A stretch of 64,000 bases of DNA, from the NCBI RefSeq assembly GCF_023715465.1, contig NZ_JAMBOE010000002.1, positions 639,104-703,103 on the forward strand, written 5' to 3'. Numbering within the stretch: the first letter of the stretch is position 1; each line of letters begins with the position of its first letter. Below the pieces are notes generated by a model. The model was not told where the DNA came from. It saw nothing but the letters and a program-made list of their open reading frames with translations, and ran no database searches. Source of the stretch: Paenibacillus macerans. Its GTDB lineage: Bacteria > Bacillota > Bacilli > Paenibacillales > Paenibacillaceae. This document shows, in pieces, positions 16,440 through 22,882 of the stretch. The position numbers and the translations under genes were made by a program.

Positions 16440-16769
16440 TTACGCCACCCCCTGGAGAAGACCGGCGACGGTTTGCAGCGCACGGAATTCATCCTTTAAT
16501 TTACTGAGCCTAGTCACGGCATTCTTCAAATTAAGCTCGGCGTCAGAGAGAATATCACGCTCACGTTCCGTGTGTTGCCGCATTTGAGCCGCACGGATTT
16601 CGGCATTCTTACCGTCGATCACGTTTCCGAGCAACAAGCCGTCTTCCTTCAACTGCAGAGCTTCCTTCGCCTGTACAAGTTGAACATTAGCGCTTAGGAC
16701 TTCATCCTCAGCTGCAGCGATCTCCTTAGGCAACTCCAAAAGCCGGTTGGCCATCTCCTGTTTTGTCAT
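16440..16769 (-). CDS. small coiled-coil phage protein
   Basis: 109 residues, nearly all one amphipathic helix hairpin (LPKEIAAAEDEVLSANVQLV, LSDAELNLKNAVTRLSKLKD). Genes of this type often precede phage recombination proteins and may be accessory. GAGGAGG before the ATG, and the start overlaps the upstream stop. Confidence 0.6.
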   Translation of the reverse strand: MTKQEMANRLLELPKEIAAAEDEVLSANVQLVQAKEALQLKEDGLLLGNVIDGKNAEIRAAQMRQHTERERDILSDAELNLKNAVTRLSKLKDEFRALQTVAGLLQGVA

Positions 16770-17026
16770 GCAATTTCCTCCTCAATGGATTTGTTCAATT
16801 CGTCGTTCAAAATAGCTTGCTGGTCCGGCGTCTCCGGGTACCGGATGGAGTCTAAATGAGTCCGGAGCGCATATTCCATCATGGCCAGATGTTCGTTATC
16901 AGAAAATAACTGGATGACACCGAAATCCCCTCGAACACATAGCCCTGGCGAGCAATATGGCGTTTCCGGCACTACGGCAACTTCAATGTTTTTGCCACTT
17001 ACGTCAACGGAATAGGCCGTTCCCAA
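16766..17026 (-). CDS. hypothetical phage protein, about 86 residues
   Basis: TTG start at 17026 with GGGGGG six bases before it, chosen because the longer frame runs through another small gene and a hairpin. The sequence GKNIEVAVVPETPYCSPG and GDFGVIQLFSDNEHLAMMEYALR suggests a compact alpha/beta protein. Function unknown. Confidence 0.55.
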   Translation of the reverse strand: MGTAYSVDVSGKNIEVAVVPETPYCSPGLCVRGDFGVIQLFSDNEHLAMMEYALRTHLDSIRYPETPDQQAILNDELNKSIEEEIA

Positions 17027-17051
17027 TCCGGTCCCCCCTCTTGTGTAGTCA

Positions 17052-17120
17052 GCCCCCAATCTGCTATAGTGGGGGCAGAAACTTAAATTAGTACCAGACT
17101 TGACCCGTTGCCGCGGGTCA
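17052..17120. other. two stem-loops between small genes
   Basis: GCCCCCA...TGGGGGC (17052-17076) and TGACCCG-TTGCCG-CGGGTCA (17101-17120) are perfect 7-bp inverted repeats. The second overlaps the stop codon of the small zinc-ribbon gene. Neither is followed by a T-run, so they are candidate mRNA-processing or translational-control hairpins. Confidence 0.4.
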
Positions 17121-17237
17121 TTCTTCGTTTTCACAGTCTTCGCAAGTCCTGGGATACCCAGGCTCCTCACCGTCAACGTAGGCACCGCACACTTCACACA
17201 GTAGCCCGTTTAGAATCATTTCCGAGATTTCGCCCAT
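17118..17237 (-). CDS. 39-residue phage zinc-ribbon protein
   Basis: Begins MGEISEMILNGLLCEVCG and ends with a second knuckle, CEDC. The GEISEMxLxGxLC opening is a recurring feature of tiny phage zinc-ribbon proteins. GGAGGG lies about 10 nt before the ATG, and the gene overlaps the end of the upstream ORF. It is too short for standard gene finders. Function unknown. Confidence 0.65.
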   Translation of the reverse strand: MGEISEMILNGLLCEVCGAYVDGEEPGYPRTCEDCENEE

Positions 17238-17433
17238 CCAGCTGCAGCCCTCCTTCCTCCACAGGAATCAGGTCCGCATACCGCCAAACCGCATCCTGGG
17301 CGAGATAACCATCCTCGTTGCGTTTAAATTGCCGGACCATCCCGCGAACCAGTCTTTCAACCTGTTCGGCCGGAAGGTGCGCTTCTTGCTCAGCTGCCAG
17401 AATCATGAAACCGATCGCTGCTGATCTGTTCAT
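17194..17433 (-). CDS. hypothetical phage protein, 79 residues
   Basis: GGAGGTGA stands before the ATG. Sequence AAIGFMILAAEQEAHLPAEQ is helical and the remainder polar. The last 14 codons overlap the zinc-ribbon gene in another frame. No family recognised. Confidence 0.55.
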   Translation of the reverse strand: MNRSAAIGFMILAAEQEAHLPAEQVERLVRGMVRQFKRNEDGYLAQDAVWRYADLIPVEEGGLQLDGRNLGNDSKRATV

Positions 17434-17434
17434 T

Positions 17435-17683
17435 TCAAGCTGTCACCTCCGCCGGTCCGTCTTCGACAATCGTTTTCCAGTCCAAAACCACCGGACAGTT
17501 TTCGATGCTGGAGATCAGATTGCCGTTTTCATCAAGAACATGGAATTCGGAAAAAACTCCGATGTCGTGCTCATAGCCTACCTGCTTGATCTCGATAACC
17601 TCATGGCCATCAATCTCCGTGCCGACCTCGAAAATCCGTGTCGGATTACTGACTACTGTCAGCTTTTGGATAACCTGTAACAA
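17435..17683 (-). CDS. hypothetical phage protein, 82 residues
   Basis: TTG start with AGGAGG 8 nt upstream. Upstream in-frame codons overlap the next gene and lack a site. Beta-rich sequence (TRIFEVGTEIDGHEVIEIKQ, FSEFHVLDENGN). Unknown function, part of the early operon. Confidence 0.55.
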   Translation of the reverse strand: MLQVIQKLTVVSNPTRIFEVGTEIDGHEVIEIKQVGYEHDIGVFSEFHVLDENGNLISSIENCPVVLDWKTIVEDGPAEVTA

Positions 17684-17688
17684 AGCTC

Positions 17689-17985
17689 TCACCTCCTTTC
17701 CCGGGCTTTTAACCTCTCGGCCTTGGCCGTCATTTCCCAATCGGGTTCAAAATTGTCCCTGTTGAGATAAATCGACTTGAGGACATCTCCCTTAACGGTG
17801 AAGTCACCCCGGATAAAAACACCGTATGGCCACATTTCCTCCAAACATACCTTTACGAATAAAGTCCCGCGCGAAACGAAATAACGATGGCCGGGCTCGG
17901 GTTCCACCATGCCTGCTGCCGATCCGATCAGCGTCTTCAAAGCCCGTTCGGCGTGGCCTTTCGGCAATTTAGGTAAATTGGACAT
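17689..17985 (-). CDS. hypothetical phage protein, 98 residues
   Basis: Start MSNLPKLPKGHAERALK with GGGAGG 6 nt before. A beta-rich middle (HRYFVSRGTLFVKVCLEE, YGVFIRGDFTVKGDVLKS) suggests a small barrel fold. It is the first gene after the hairpin-rich gap, so its translation may respond to structure there. Confidence 0.6.
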   Translation of the reverse strand: MSNLPKLPKGHAERALKTLIGSAAGMVEPEPGHRYFVSRGTLFVKVCLEEMWPYGVFIRGDFTVKGDVLKSIYLNRDNFEPDWEMTAKAERLKARERR

Positions 17986-18338
17986 TGCCTTCCTCCCTTC
18001 CATATGTACTTGTGGCGGCCATATTTTTTATTTCGCGTGGCCGTAGCGCGAACCGGTTCAGGCTTTTGATAGGGAGAAAACAGCACCGGAAACGCGAAAC
18101 TCCCACGATATTATAAGTGGGCAAGGGACTTCCACCCTTGCACGGGAGGCCCCCCTGCGCTGATGTGCTTTGTAATGCCACATTGCCAGGGCGTCCGGTC
18201 TTGTGCCGTCCTTTTGACCGCGTCTTTTTGGATTCCGCCACCACTCATTTGATGCGTCAGCCGCATCTCACCACCTACGGAACGGGAGTAGGTTATGAAA
18301 CCGTCCCGCAAGCAGTGAGACGGGGCCGAAGCCCTGCC
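17986..18338 (-). ncRNA. candidate structured RNA in a hairpin-rich gap
   Basis: In an operon packed to overlap, these 353 bases stand out. Read leftward they hold a GGGC-UUCG-GCCC tetraloop hairpin, ACCTAC/GTAGGT, ATGCG/CGCAT, GCAAGGG/CCCTTGC (7 nt loop), CCCAC/GTGGG and TTCGCG/CGCGAA stems in succession. A 66-residue frame at 18111-18311 has odd composition and no well placed ribosome site. No known RNA family was recognised, so this is a proposal. Confidence 0.35.
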
Positions 18339-18512
18339 TTAATCCTCGCTTTCGTGCCGTTCAAGCCGGCCATTGAGGTAAGCCGTTTTGATCAAGTGGG
18401 ATACCGTCCCGCTCACTTCCTTATCCCAGTCATTTAACCGTTCAATTGCTTGTGATTCCTTTTCAGTCAACTTACGACCGATCAAACGCTCCACATTGTC
18501 CTGGTTAATCAT
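18339..18512 (-). CDS. 57-residue hypothetical phage protein
   Basis: Begins MINQDNVERLIGRKLTEKES and is helical throughout. GGGGGAG precedes the ATG, which overlaps the stop of the upstream gene (ATGA). The tight coupling supports it. Function unknown. Confidence 0.6.
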   Translation of the reverse strand: MINQDNVERLIGRKLTEKESQAIERLNDWDKEVSGTVSHLIKTAYLNGRLERHESED

Positions 18513-18781
18513 GCCGGCTCCCCCTTGCGTTTCCGGCGTTCGTCCGCTAAAATAGACGCAACGAGTAACTTTAGACGAGTTCTCAAACGCGACTGCCCTG
18601 GCCGGCGGTCGTTTTTCATTTCTGCTTCCGCAAAGCGGATCATGGTGTTCAAGTAGGAGATTCCGTCAACCAGCTTCTGCGGATGAACCATTCGCTCCGG
18701 TTCCCGCACGATCAGCCGCATGTTGTGTTGGGCAGCTTGAGCGGCTTCCCGGGCTTCCGCTACTAAATCCTCTCTTTTCAT
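18509..18781 (-). CDS. hypothetical phage protein, 90 residues
   Basis: Helical, Arg- and Ala-rich (DLVAEAREAAQAAQHNMRLI, SYLNTMIRFAEAEMK) with a basic C-terminal end. GAGGG lies before the ATG. No family recognised. Confidence 0.6.
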   Translation of the reverse strand: MKREDLVAEAREAAQAAQHNMRLIVREPERMVHPQKLVDGISYLNTMIRFAEAEMKNDRRPGQSRLRTRLKLLVASILADERRKRKGEPA

Positions 18782-18791
18782 GCCCCATCCC

Positions 18792-19307
18792 TCATTTCAT
18801 ATATTTTTTGGCCTTCATCTCTGACCTGTGTTCGAGAAACATCTGAGAAAAGGAAAAGCCATACTCCCGACACAGCATCGTGATATTGTGCAGCAGCGCC
18901 GTTACGGCCTCGATTTGCTCCATAATAGAAACTTTGATCTGCTGCTTTTCCTTCGGCGTAAGCTGATCAAGCCGTTTCGTAATTGGTGCTTCCTGCAGCG
19001 CCGCCTCCGCCTCGTCCATCTCTTCGAGAGTTTTTAGTGTGGTAGTCGATTTATGTAAGTCGGCGCCGTCCAGCCAAGGAACAAAAGCGCCGCCGGTGAC
19101 CTCAGCTGCTGCAGCAATAAATAATTGCCCGTCATCGTAGTGCTCAGAAGCAGCCCGCATTACTTCTTTCGAAGGCTTCCGGGTCCCCTTGATGATCTTC
19201 CCCACCATTGACCCATCAACGTGAGTGACGCGGCCGACCTTCCCCCGGGTTTCCCCTGTTCGTTGGAGCGCCTCTTCGAGAGCCGGTCCGAATTGTCCAA
19301 TTGCCAT
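18792..19307 (-). CDS. XRE-like helix-turn-helix phage protein
   Basis: 171 residues. The first 60 (FGPALEEALQRTGETRGKV, HVDGSMVGKIIKGTRKPSKE) follow the five-helix XRE layout with S-G-x-I recognition features. The remainder is a helical dimerisation or effector part ending in a basic tail. Early-operon position suggests a secondary regulator rather than the main repressor, which lies further right. Confidence 0.6.
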   Translation of the reverse strand: MAIGQFGPALEEALQRTGETRGKVGRVTHVDGSMVGKIIKGTRKPSKEVMRAASEHYDDGQLFIAAAAEVTGGAFVPWLDGADLHKSTTTLKTLEEMDEAEAALQEAPITKRLDQLTPKEKQQIKVSIMEQIEAVTALLHNITMLCREYGFSFSQMFLEHRSEMKAKKYMK

Positions 19308-19397
19308 TTAATTACCGTCCCCTTTGTCCATTTTTGGGGATGAGGACGGACAAAGGTTTGCTGTAATATGAAGTTGTGAGCAAAACTTCCCCTATCG

Positions 19398-19643
19398 TCA
19401 TCCCCTCATCCGCCGGCGGCCGGTACCGCCCCGGCGGGTTTCTTCTATCCTTTTGAGCTCCCCCTGCGCATCCCGCAGGATCCGCTTACGTTCCAATTGA
19501 GATAATGCCCCCGGATTGATCGAATACCGCGGTAAAGATAAGTCCAATGCTGCTTCTAATTCCATCCCTTTGACAATACTCCGTGTAATAACAGCCGAGA
19601 TCAGTCCCGCCCTTGAGGTTTCACGTATCCACCGAAATCGCAT
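19398..19643 (-). CDS. small basic hypothetical phage protein
   Basis: About 81 residues with an Arg/Gly-rich tail (ETRRGGTGRRRMRG). The ATG at 19643 has GGGAGG at 9 nt, while the GTG three codons earlier touches the ribosome site. It directly follows the upstream gene's stop. Likely nucleic-acid binding by composition only. Confidence 0.55.
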   Translation of the reverse strand: MRFRWIRETSRAGLISAVITRSIVKGMELEAALDLSLPRYSINPGALSQLERKRILRDAQGELKRIEETRRGGTGRRRMRG

Positions 19644-19644
19644 C

Positions 19645-19803
19645 TTACGCACCCTCCCGGAGCTCGTCCTGATTCGTTGTTTCTTCCTTTTTAGGAAGCG
19701 GTGCCTCCTTAACGATTTTTAGCGCTTTGACCATTCGCTCCATATCCGGTTCATATTCAGCTTGATAAGTAATTCCCGGAGGATTTCCTGAAGAGTTAGT
19801 CAC
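19645..19803 (-). CDS. 52-residue hypothetical phage protein
   Basis: GTG start behind GGAAGGAG. Begins MTNSSGNPPGITYQAEYEPD and is acidic. It is packed between two other tiny genes with no wasted bases. Function unknown. Confidence 0.55.
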   Translation of the reverse strand: MTNSSGNPPGITYQAEYEPDMERMVKALKIVKEAPLPKKEETTNQDELREGA

Positions 19804-19818
19804 GAGACCAGCTCCTTC

Positions 19819-19962
19819 CTAAAACTTAATTAATACGTAACGGCTTCGGCTCGGTTCGTGGCTAATGTAGTTGAGTTTCCAACCTTCAGCCAGCAGCCGG
19901 TTAACCTCGTCCAGATCACGTGTTTCGTGGATTTCCTTGACGTCGTACAGGCCTTGTTCCAA
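19819..19962 (-). CDS. 47-residue protein of the DUF-like LLAEGWKL type
   Basis: TTG start with GGGAGG 8 nt before. Reads LYDVKEIHETRDLDEVNRLL followed by AEGWKLNYI, a beta-helix-beta motif common to many small phage and bacterial proteins of unknown role (x-LLxxGWxLL). Not found by length-filtered gene calls. Confidence 0.6.
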   Translation of the reverse strand: MEQGLYDVKEIHETRDLDEVNRLLAEGWKLNYISHEPSRSRYVLIKF

Positions 19963-19978
19963 TAAAAGCACCTCCCGG

Positions 19979-20239
19979 TTAAATCATTTTTGCTTCGAGC
20001 TCTTCGATCTGCTGGCATATCTCTTGCAGCCATTTCATATCGTTCAGTTCATATGCAACAAATGACAAATTTTTCAATTCATCTAGTCGCTGAATCAGTG
20101 ATAGATTTTCCTTCAGCAAAGGTTTCAGCATCTGAATTGCGACTTCGTCAAGATTCAATTTTCCTTTTTGATTCATCGACATCCAAGTTACCAACGCCAT
20201 CTTGCGATGTATGGAATGAATGCCGATCAGGTTGACCAC
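19979..20239 (-). CDS. hypothetical phage protein, early operon
   Basis: About 86 residues, helical (VAIQMLKPLLKENLSLIQRL, MKWLQEICQQIEELEAKMI). The start is uncertain: GTG 20239 is adjacent to AAAGAG, and the stronger GGAGG further up fits a different frame. Lies just left of a rightward small gene that runs antisense to the operon. Confidence 0.5.
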   Translation of the reverse strand: MVNLIGIHSIHRKMALVTWMSMNQKGKLNLDEVAIQMLKPLLKENLSLIQRLDELKNLSFVAYELNDMKWLQEICQQIEELEAKMI

Positions 20240-20321
20240 CTCTTTCCATTTATGTCGAACCTCCTAAAATCTGCTAAAATGAGATTGTTCAGATCATATT
20301 TTGTAGAAAGGAGGATCTAAA

Positions 20322-20498
20322 ATGTCATCAGCCATAGAAATCACACGTGATATTGTCGTCGCTACTGTACAAAATGAATCTTTCATTAAAGCCGTAGTAT
20401 CGGGTAGCAACAAAGGCGAAGCTACAAAACCGATAATTGACAGCGTAGTTGAACTTTACAATTCGGTATTTGAAGCTGTTTCAAAATCAATGTCATAG
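20322..20498 (+). CDS. 58-residue rightward gene antisense to the early operon
   Basis: Strong AAAGGAGG before the ATG and an uninterrupted frame starting MSSAIEITRDIVVATVQNES. Its stop codon abuts and overlaps that of a leftward gene by 6 nt. The leftward early transcript must cross it, so its own transcript would be antisense. Helical, no family recognised. Confidence 0.6.
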   Translation: MSSAIEITRDIVVATVQNESFIKAVVSGSNKGEATKPIIDSVVELYNSVFEAVSKSMS

Positions 20499-20660
20499 TG
20501 CAATCTTTAAAAGCGAAATCAATTTGTAAGCCCCATCTACAACCTCCGGGATTGCTTTTAATTCTTCGGGGGTTGTATCACCTGCTTCCAAAGCTTTCTG
20601 AACCCAAACCAGCATCGCCATTGCTGTCCCCTCGATTGTTTGCTCAATTGTTGTTTGCAA
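20493..20660 (-). CDS. 55-residue hypothetical phage protein
   Basis: TTG start with GGGGAGGTGAG before it. Reads QTTIEQTIEGTAMAMLVWV then a helical C-terminus ending LISLLKIAL. Second gene after the leftward promoter. Convergent overlap with the rightward small gene. Confidence 0.6.
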   Translation of the reverse strand: MQTTIEQTIEGTAMAMLVWVQKALEAGDTTPEELKAIPEVVDGAYKLISLLKIAL

Positions 20661-20675
20661 TGTCCTCACCTCCCC

Positions 20676-20912
20676 TCACGCCGTGTCCTTTTCGGATTCG
20701 TGTTTTTGTGCATTTTTTGCACCATTTGACTCAAAAAAAAGTGGCCATTCAAATCTAAGCACCCCTGCAATTCTTTTAGCTACCTTAACACTCGGCAAGG
20801 TCCCATTTTCAATTTTTGTGTAGTATGACCGTTCAATCCCAGCCAGTTCCGCTACTTTTTCCTGAGTAAGACCTAGTTGAGTTCTTTTATCAACTAAAAA
20901 TTGATTATTCAC
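20676..20912 (-). CDS. Cro-like XRE regulator
   Basis: 78 residues with a standard XRE domain: LVDKRTQLGLTQEKVAELAG, IERSYYTKIENGTLPSVKVA, AKRIAGVLRF. GTG start with GGGGGG at about 9 nt. The first gene of the leftward operon and divergent to the repressor, so by position it is the Cro-type counterpart that would turn down lysogenic transcription. It should share the four operators in the gap. Confidence 0.85.
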   Translation of the reverse strand: MNNQFLVDKRTQLGLTQEKVAELAGIERSYYTKIENGTLPSVKVAKRIAGVLRFEWPLFFESNGAKNAQKHESEKDTA

Positions 20913-20929
20913 TCTGTCCCACCCCCCTT

Positions 20930-21025
20930 GTGAAGTTTCTACACACATTATAATGTGCAATTAATTCACAGTCAACTATTTTTGTGTATTTTTATCACAT
21001 TTATTTTTTTGTGAATTTTTTTCAC
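20930..21025. promoter_or_regulatory. four-site phage operator array
   Basis: Four 15-bp imperfect palindromes: GTGAAGTTTCTACAC at 20930, GTGCAATTAATTCAC at 20955, GTGTATTTTTATCAC at 20984 and GTGAATTTTTTTCAC at 21011. Starts are 25, 29 and 27 bp apart, so sites lie on nearly the same DNA face. They are the likely binding sites of the divergent XRE proteins. Confidence 0.8.
20947..20975 (-). promoter_or_regulatory. leftward early promoter
   Basis: TTGACT and TATAAT separated by 17 bp, a near-consensus sigma-A promoter. Operator 2 fills the spacer and operator 1 covers the transcription start, so repressor binding would shut the early operon. Confidence 0.85.
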
Positions 21026-21026
21026 T

Positions 21027-21032
21027 TATAAT
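21027..21032 (+). promoter_or_regulatory. rightward repressor promoter, -10 box
   Basis: A perfect TATAAT lies 35 bp before the repressor ATG, directly after operator 4. No good -35 is seen at 17 bp (only T-rich), so this promoter may be weak or need activation, as often for repressor maintenance promoters. Confidence 0.55.
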
Positions 21033-21066
21033 ATTCAGTAAATATTATGGTGAATGAGGTATAAAA

Positions 21067-21474
21067 ATGGCTTCATACAGTGAAAGGCTTAGAGAGTTGC
21101 GAACTAGTAAGAAAATATCACAACAAGAATTATCGGATCGCCTTGGACTTAATCGTGCAACTTATGCACGATATGAAACTGGGGACACACAACCAGACTT
21201 TGACACTCTAAAAAAATTTGCCGATTTCTTTAATGTAAGCACCGACTACTTACTTGGACGAACCAATAGCCCTCAATCATCAGAGCAAGCTAATGGATTT
21301 ACTGAAGATGAACAAGCCGAATTTGAAGCCTTTATCAATAATCCCGAGCACGGGATCTTTTTTAAAGATTATTTGAGCGCTCCAGAAGAACGGCGCGAAG
21401 AAATGCGGAAAATATGGCTCATCCTCCGGGAGAAAGAAAAGGACCGGAAGCCGGGACAACGACAGGGTGAATAG
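21067..21474 (+). CDS. phage repressor, XRE family (CI/Xre-like)
   Basis: 135 residues. Residues 6-62 form the XRE domain (LRELRTSKKISQQELSDRLG, LNRATYARYETGDTQPDFDT, FFNVSTDYLLGRT), followed by an acidic linker and a helical C-terminus. There is no LexA-like peptidase part, so induction probably depends on the ImmA/IrrE-type protease encoded 1.4 kb downstream, as in ICEBs1 and related elements. GAGGT before the ATG. Confidence 0.85.
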   Translation: MASYSERLRELRTSKKISQQELSDRLGLNRATYARYETGDTQPDFDTLKKFADFFNVSTDYLLGRTNSPQSSEQANGFTEDEQAEFEAFINNPEHGIFFKDYLSAPEERREEMRKIWLILREKEKDRKPGQRQGE

Positions 21475-21506
21475 AGCAAATCCCCCATCCGATGGGGATA
21501 TAATTG

Positions 21507-21857
21507 GTGATCAAATTGCATGAAGAAGTTCGCAAGGGTATAACACAATCAAAAGAAAGTGAAAATGGAGCAAATTGGTTATTCTCTGAAATACTTGTTA
21601 TCGCAATAATATCTGGTATTTATTTTTCGTCCTGGTGGGTTTTTGGAGGAGTTTTACTCGGAGCGATTATACTTATGCAGATTAAACCCGTTCGATATTT
21701 GTTACTAGTACTACTCTCTTTAGGATGCGGGGCTGTAGGGTGGATTATTGGGCAATGGTTCGATAGTCTAGGTGCTTCCGTTGTCATAGCGATCATCGCT
21801 ACATTAGCCTCTGGAGGAGCTCATATTTATGCTAACCAATGGATGAACGATGTATAG
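21507..21857 (+). CDS. small multi-pass membrane protein, lysogeny block
   Basis: About 116 residues with a soluble amphipathic start and four hydrophobic segments (EILVIAIISGIYFSSWWVF, VLLGAIILM, YLLLVLLSLGCGAVGWIIG, ASVVIAIIATLASGGAHIY). GTG at 21507 follows GGGGA. Being expressed with the repressor it is a candidate for superinfection exclusion or another lysogenic trait. No family recognised. Confidence 0.6.
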   Translation: MIKLHEEVRKGITQSKESENGANWLFSEILVIAIISGIYFSSWWVFGGVLLGAIILMQIKPVRYLLLVLLSLGCGAVGWIIGQWFDSLGASVVIAIIATLASGGAHIYANQWMNDV

Positions 21858-21867
21858 GAGGATCAAT

Positions 21868-22476
21868 ATGAACCAAAATTACCTTGAATCCAACTCCGAT
21901 GAGCAGAGATTATTAGCCAATGAGATCAAGTATGCCGACGACCCAGTTAACCTGCATTTTACCTACAATTCATTAATCGAATTGTATCTAAAATCAAAAC
22001 TTCCAGGTGCTAGAGCCAAATGTTTAGAATATTGCAAAAAAGACTTTAAAATTTACTCTAAATTCAAATCAGCTATACAAAAGCAACTGCCCAGCCGACC
22101 GAATGCATTACGTATGCCTTCGGCAAGCATTCTCATCAGGGAAAGTGAACTGTCAGCAAATTTAACAGAGGCTTCTCGTTTGTGTGACGAAGCAATAGCT
22201 TTTGGTCTTGATTATTTTGAAGAAGATAAAAAACGCATAGAAATGAAGATTACTTTGTCCAAGAGCTATCAGAACTATACTGATTACGCTTTAGACCAGG
22301 TGAAAAACGTCGTTGAGAGAAACCCTGGAATAAACAAAGGCAAGCTGCTCGAAAAATTGCAGAGTGATAGTTTGTTTCTATTAGAAGAAGCTTATAAATA
22401 TCTGGATGAAGCTATTGCTAAAAACATCATAAAACAAGAAAAACAAGGCAGATCATTGATTCATAGCACAGTTTAA
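21868..22476 (+). CDS. hypothetical helical protein, lysogeny block
   Basis: 202 residues, start at the ATG with GGAGG before it (the frame upstream overlaps the membrane gene). Helical repeats over residues 15-150 and a C-terminal part (NPGINKGKLLEKLQSDSLFL, EAYKYLDEAIAKNIIKQEKQ) that looks like a winged-helix. AT-rich codon use differs from the early operon, as for cargo genes. Possible defence or regulatory role, unproven. Confidence 0.6.
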   Translation: MNQNYLESNSDEQRLLANEIKYADDPVNLHFTYNSLIELYLKSKLPGARAKCLEYCKKDFKIYSKFKSAIQKQLPSRPNALRMPSASILIRESELSANLTEASRLCDEAIAFGLDYFEEDKKRIEMKITLSKSYQNYTDYALDQVKNVVERNPGINKGKLLEKLQSDSLFLLEEAYKYLDEAIAKNIIKQEKQGRSLIHSTV

Positions 22477-22501
22477 TTTCATCTTCTCGGAGGTAAACTT
22501 T

Positions 22502-22801
22502 ATGTCCGACCAAATCTTAAGTCAAATTTTAGAAAAACTTCAGTCTATCGAAAATAAAGTGGATGTGCTGGAAAAGAATCAATCACTAATGCAGGAAGAC
22601 ATTCGTTCCATAAAAGCAGATACGACTGACATTCCATTAATTAAGCGAGCTGTTCTGGAAACCCGTGATGATCTAAAAGAACTCGGCAGCTCCCAAACGA
22701 AGATTAAATCGGATCTCAACACCCACGATTACAGCATCGACATTCTTAACCGCCGGCAGCTTAAGCTAGAAGCCGATCTGGAAAAACTCAAAAATAAATA
22801 A
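22502..22801 (+). CDS. coiled-coil protein, lysogeny block
   Basis: 99 residues in clear heptads (ILEKLQSIENKVDVLEKNQS, QLKLEADLEKLKN). Such small coiled-coil proteins are frequent next to phage repressors. GGAGGT before the ATG. May assemble with its neighbours. Function unknown. Confidence 0.65.
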   Translation: MSDQILSQILEKLQSIENKVDVLEKNQSLMQEDIRSIKADTTDIPLIKRAVLETRDDLKELGSSQTKIKSDLNTHDYSIDILNRRQLKLEADLEKLKNK

Positions 22802-22882
22802 TCGTCGCAATGCTATAGCCGGAAACGGCTTTTCTTTTCGATTTATAACCGAACATACATTCTCCTGCTGGAGGTAATCACC

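Noticed and set aside
18111..18311. Leftward 66-residue frame in the hairpin-rich gap
   Set aside because: No well placed ribosome site, unusual composition and overlap with strong RNA stems; kept only as an alternative to the RNA proposal.
17986..18338. Group II intron or RNase P-like RNA
   Set aside because: No domain V-like hairpin, no reverse transcriptase gene, and no match to the conserved elements of RNase P RNA.
19830..20033. Leftward 67-residue frame
   Set aside because: Out of frame with a better supported 47-residue gene (TTG 19962) that has a strong ribosome site.
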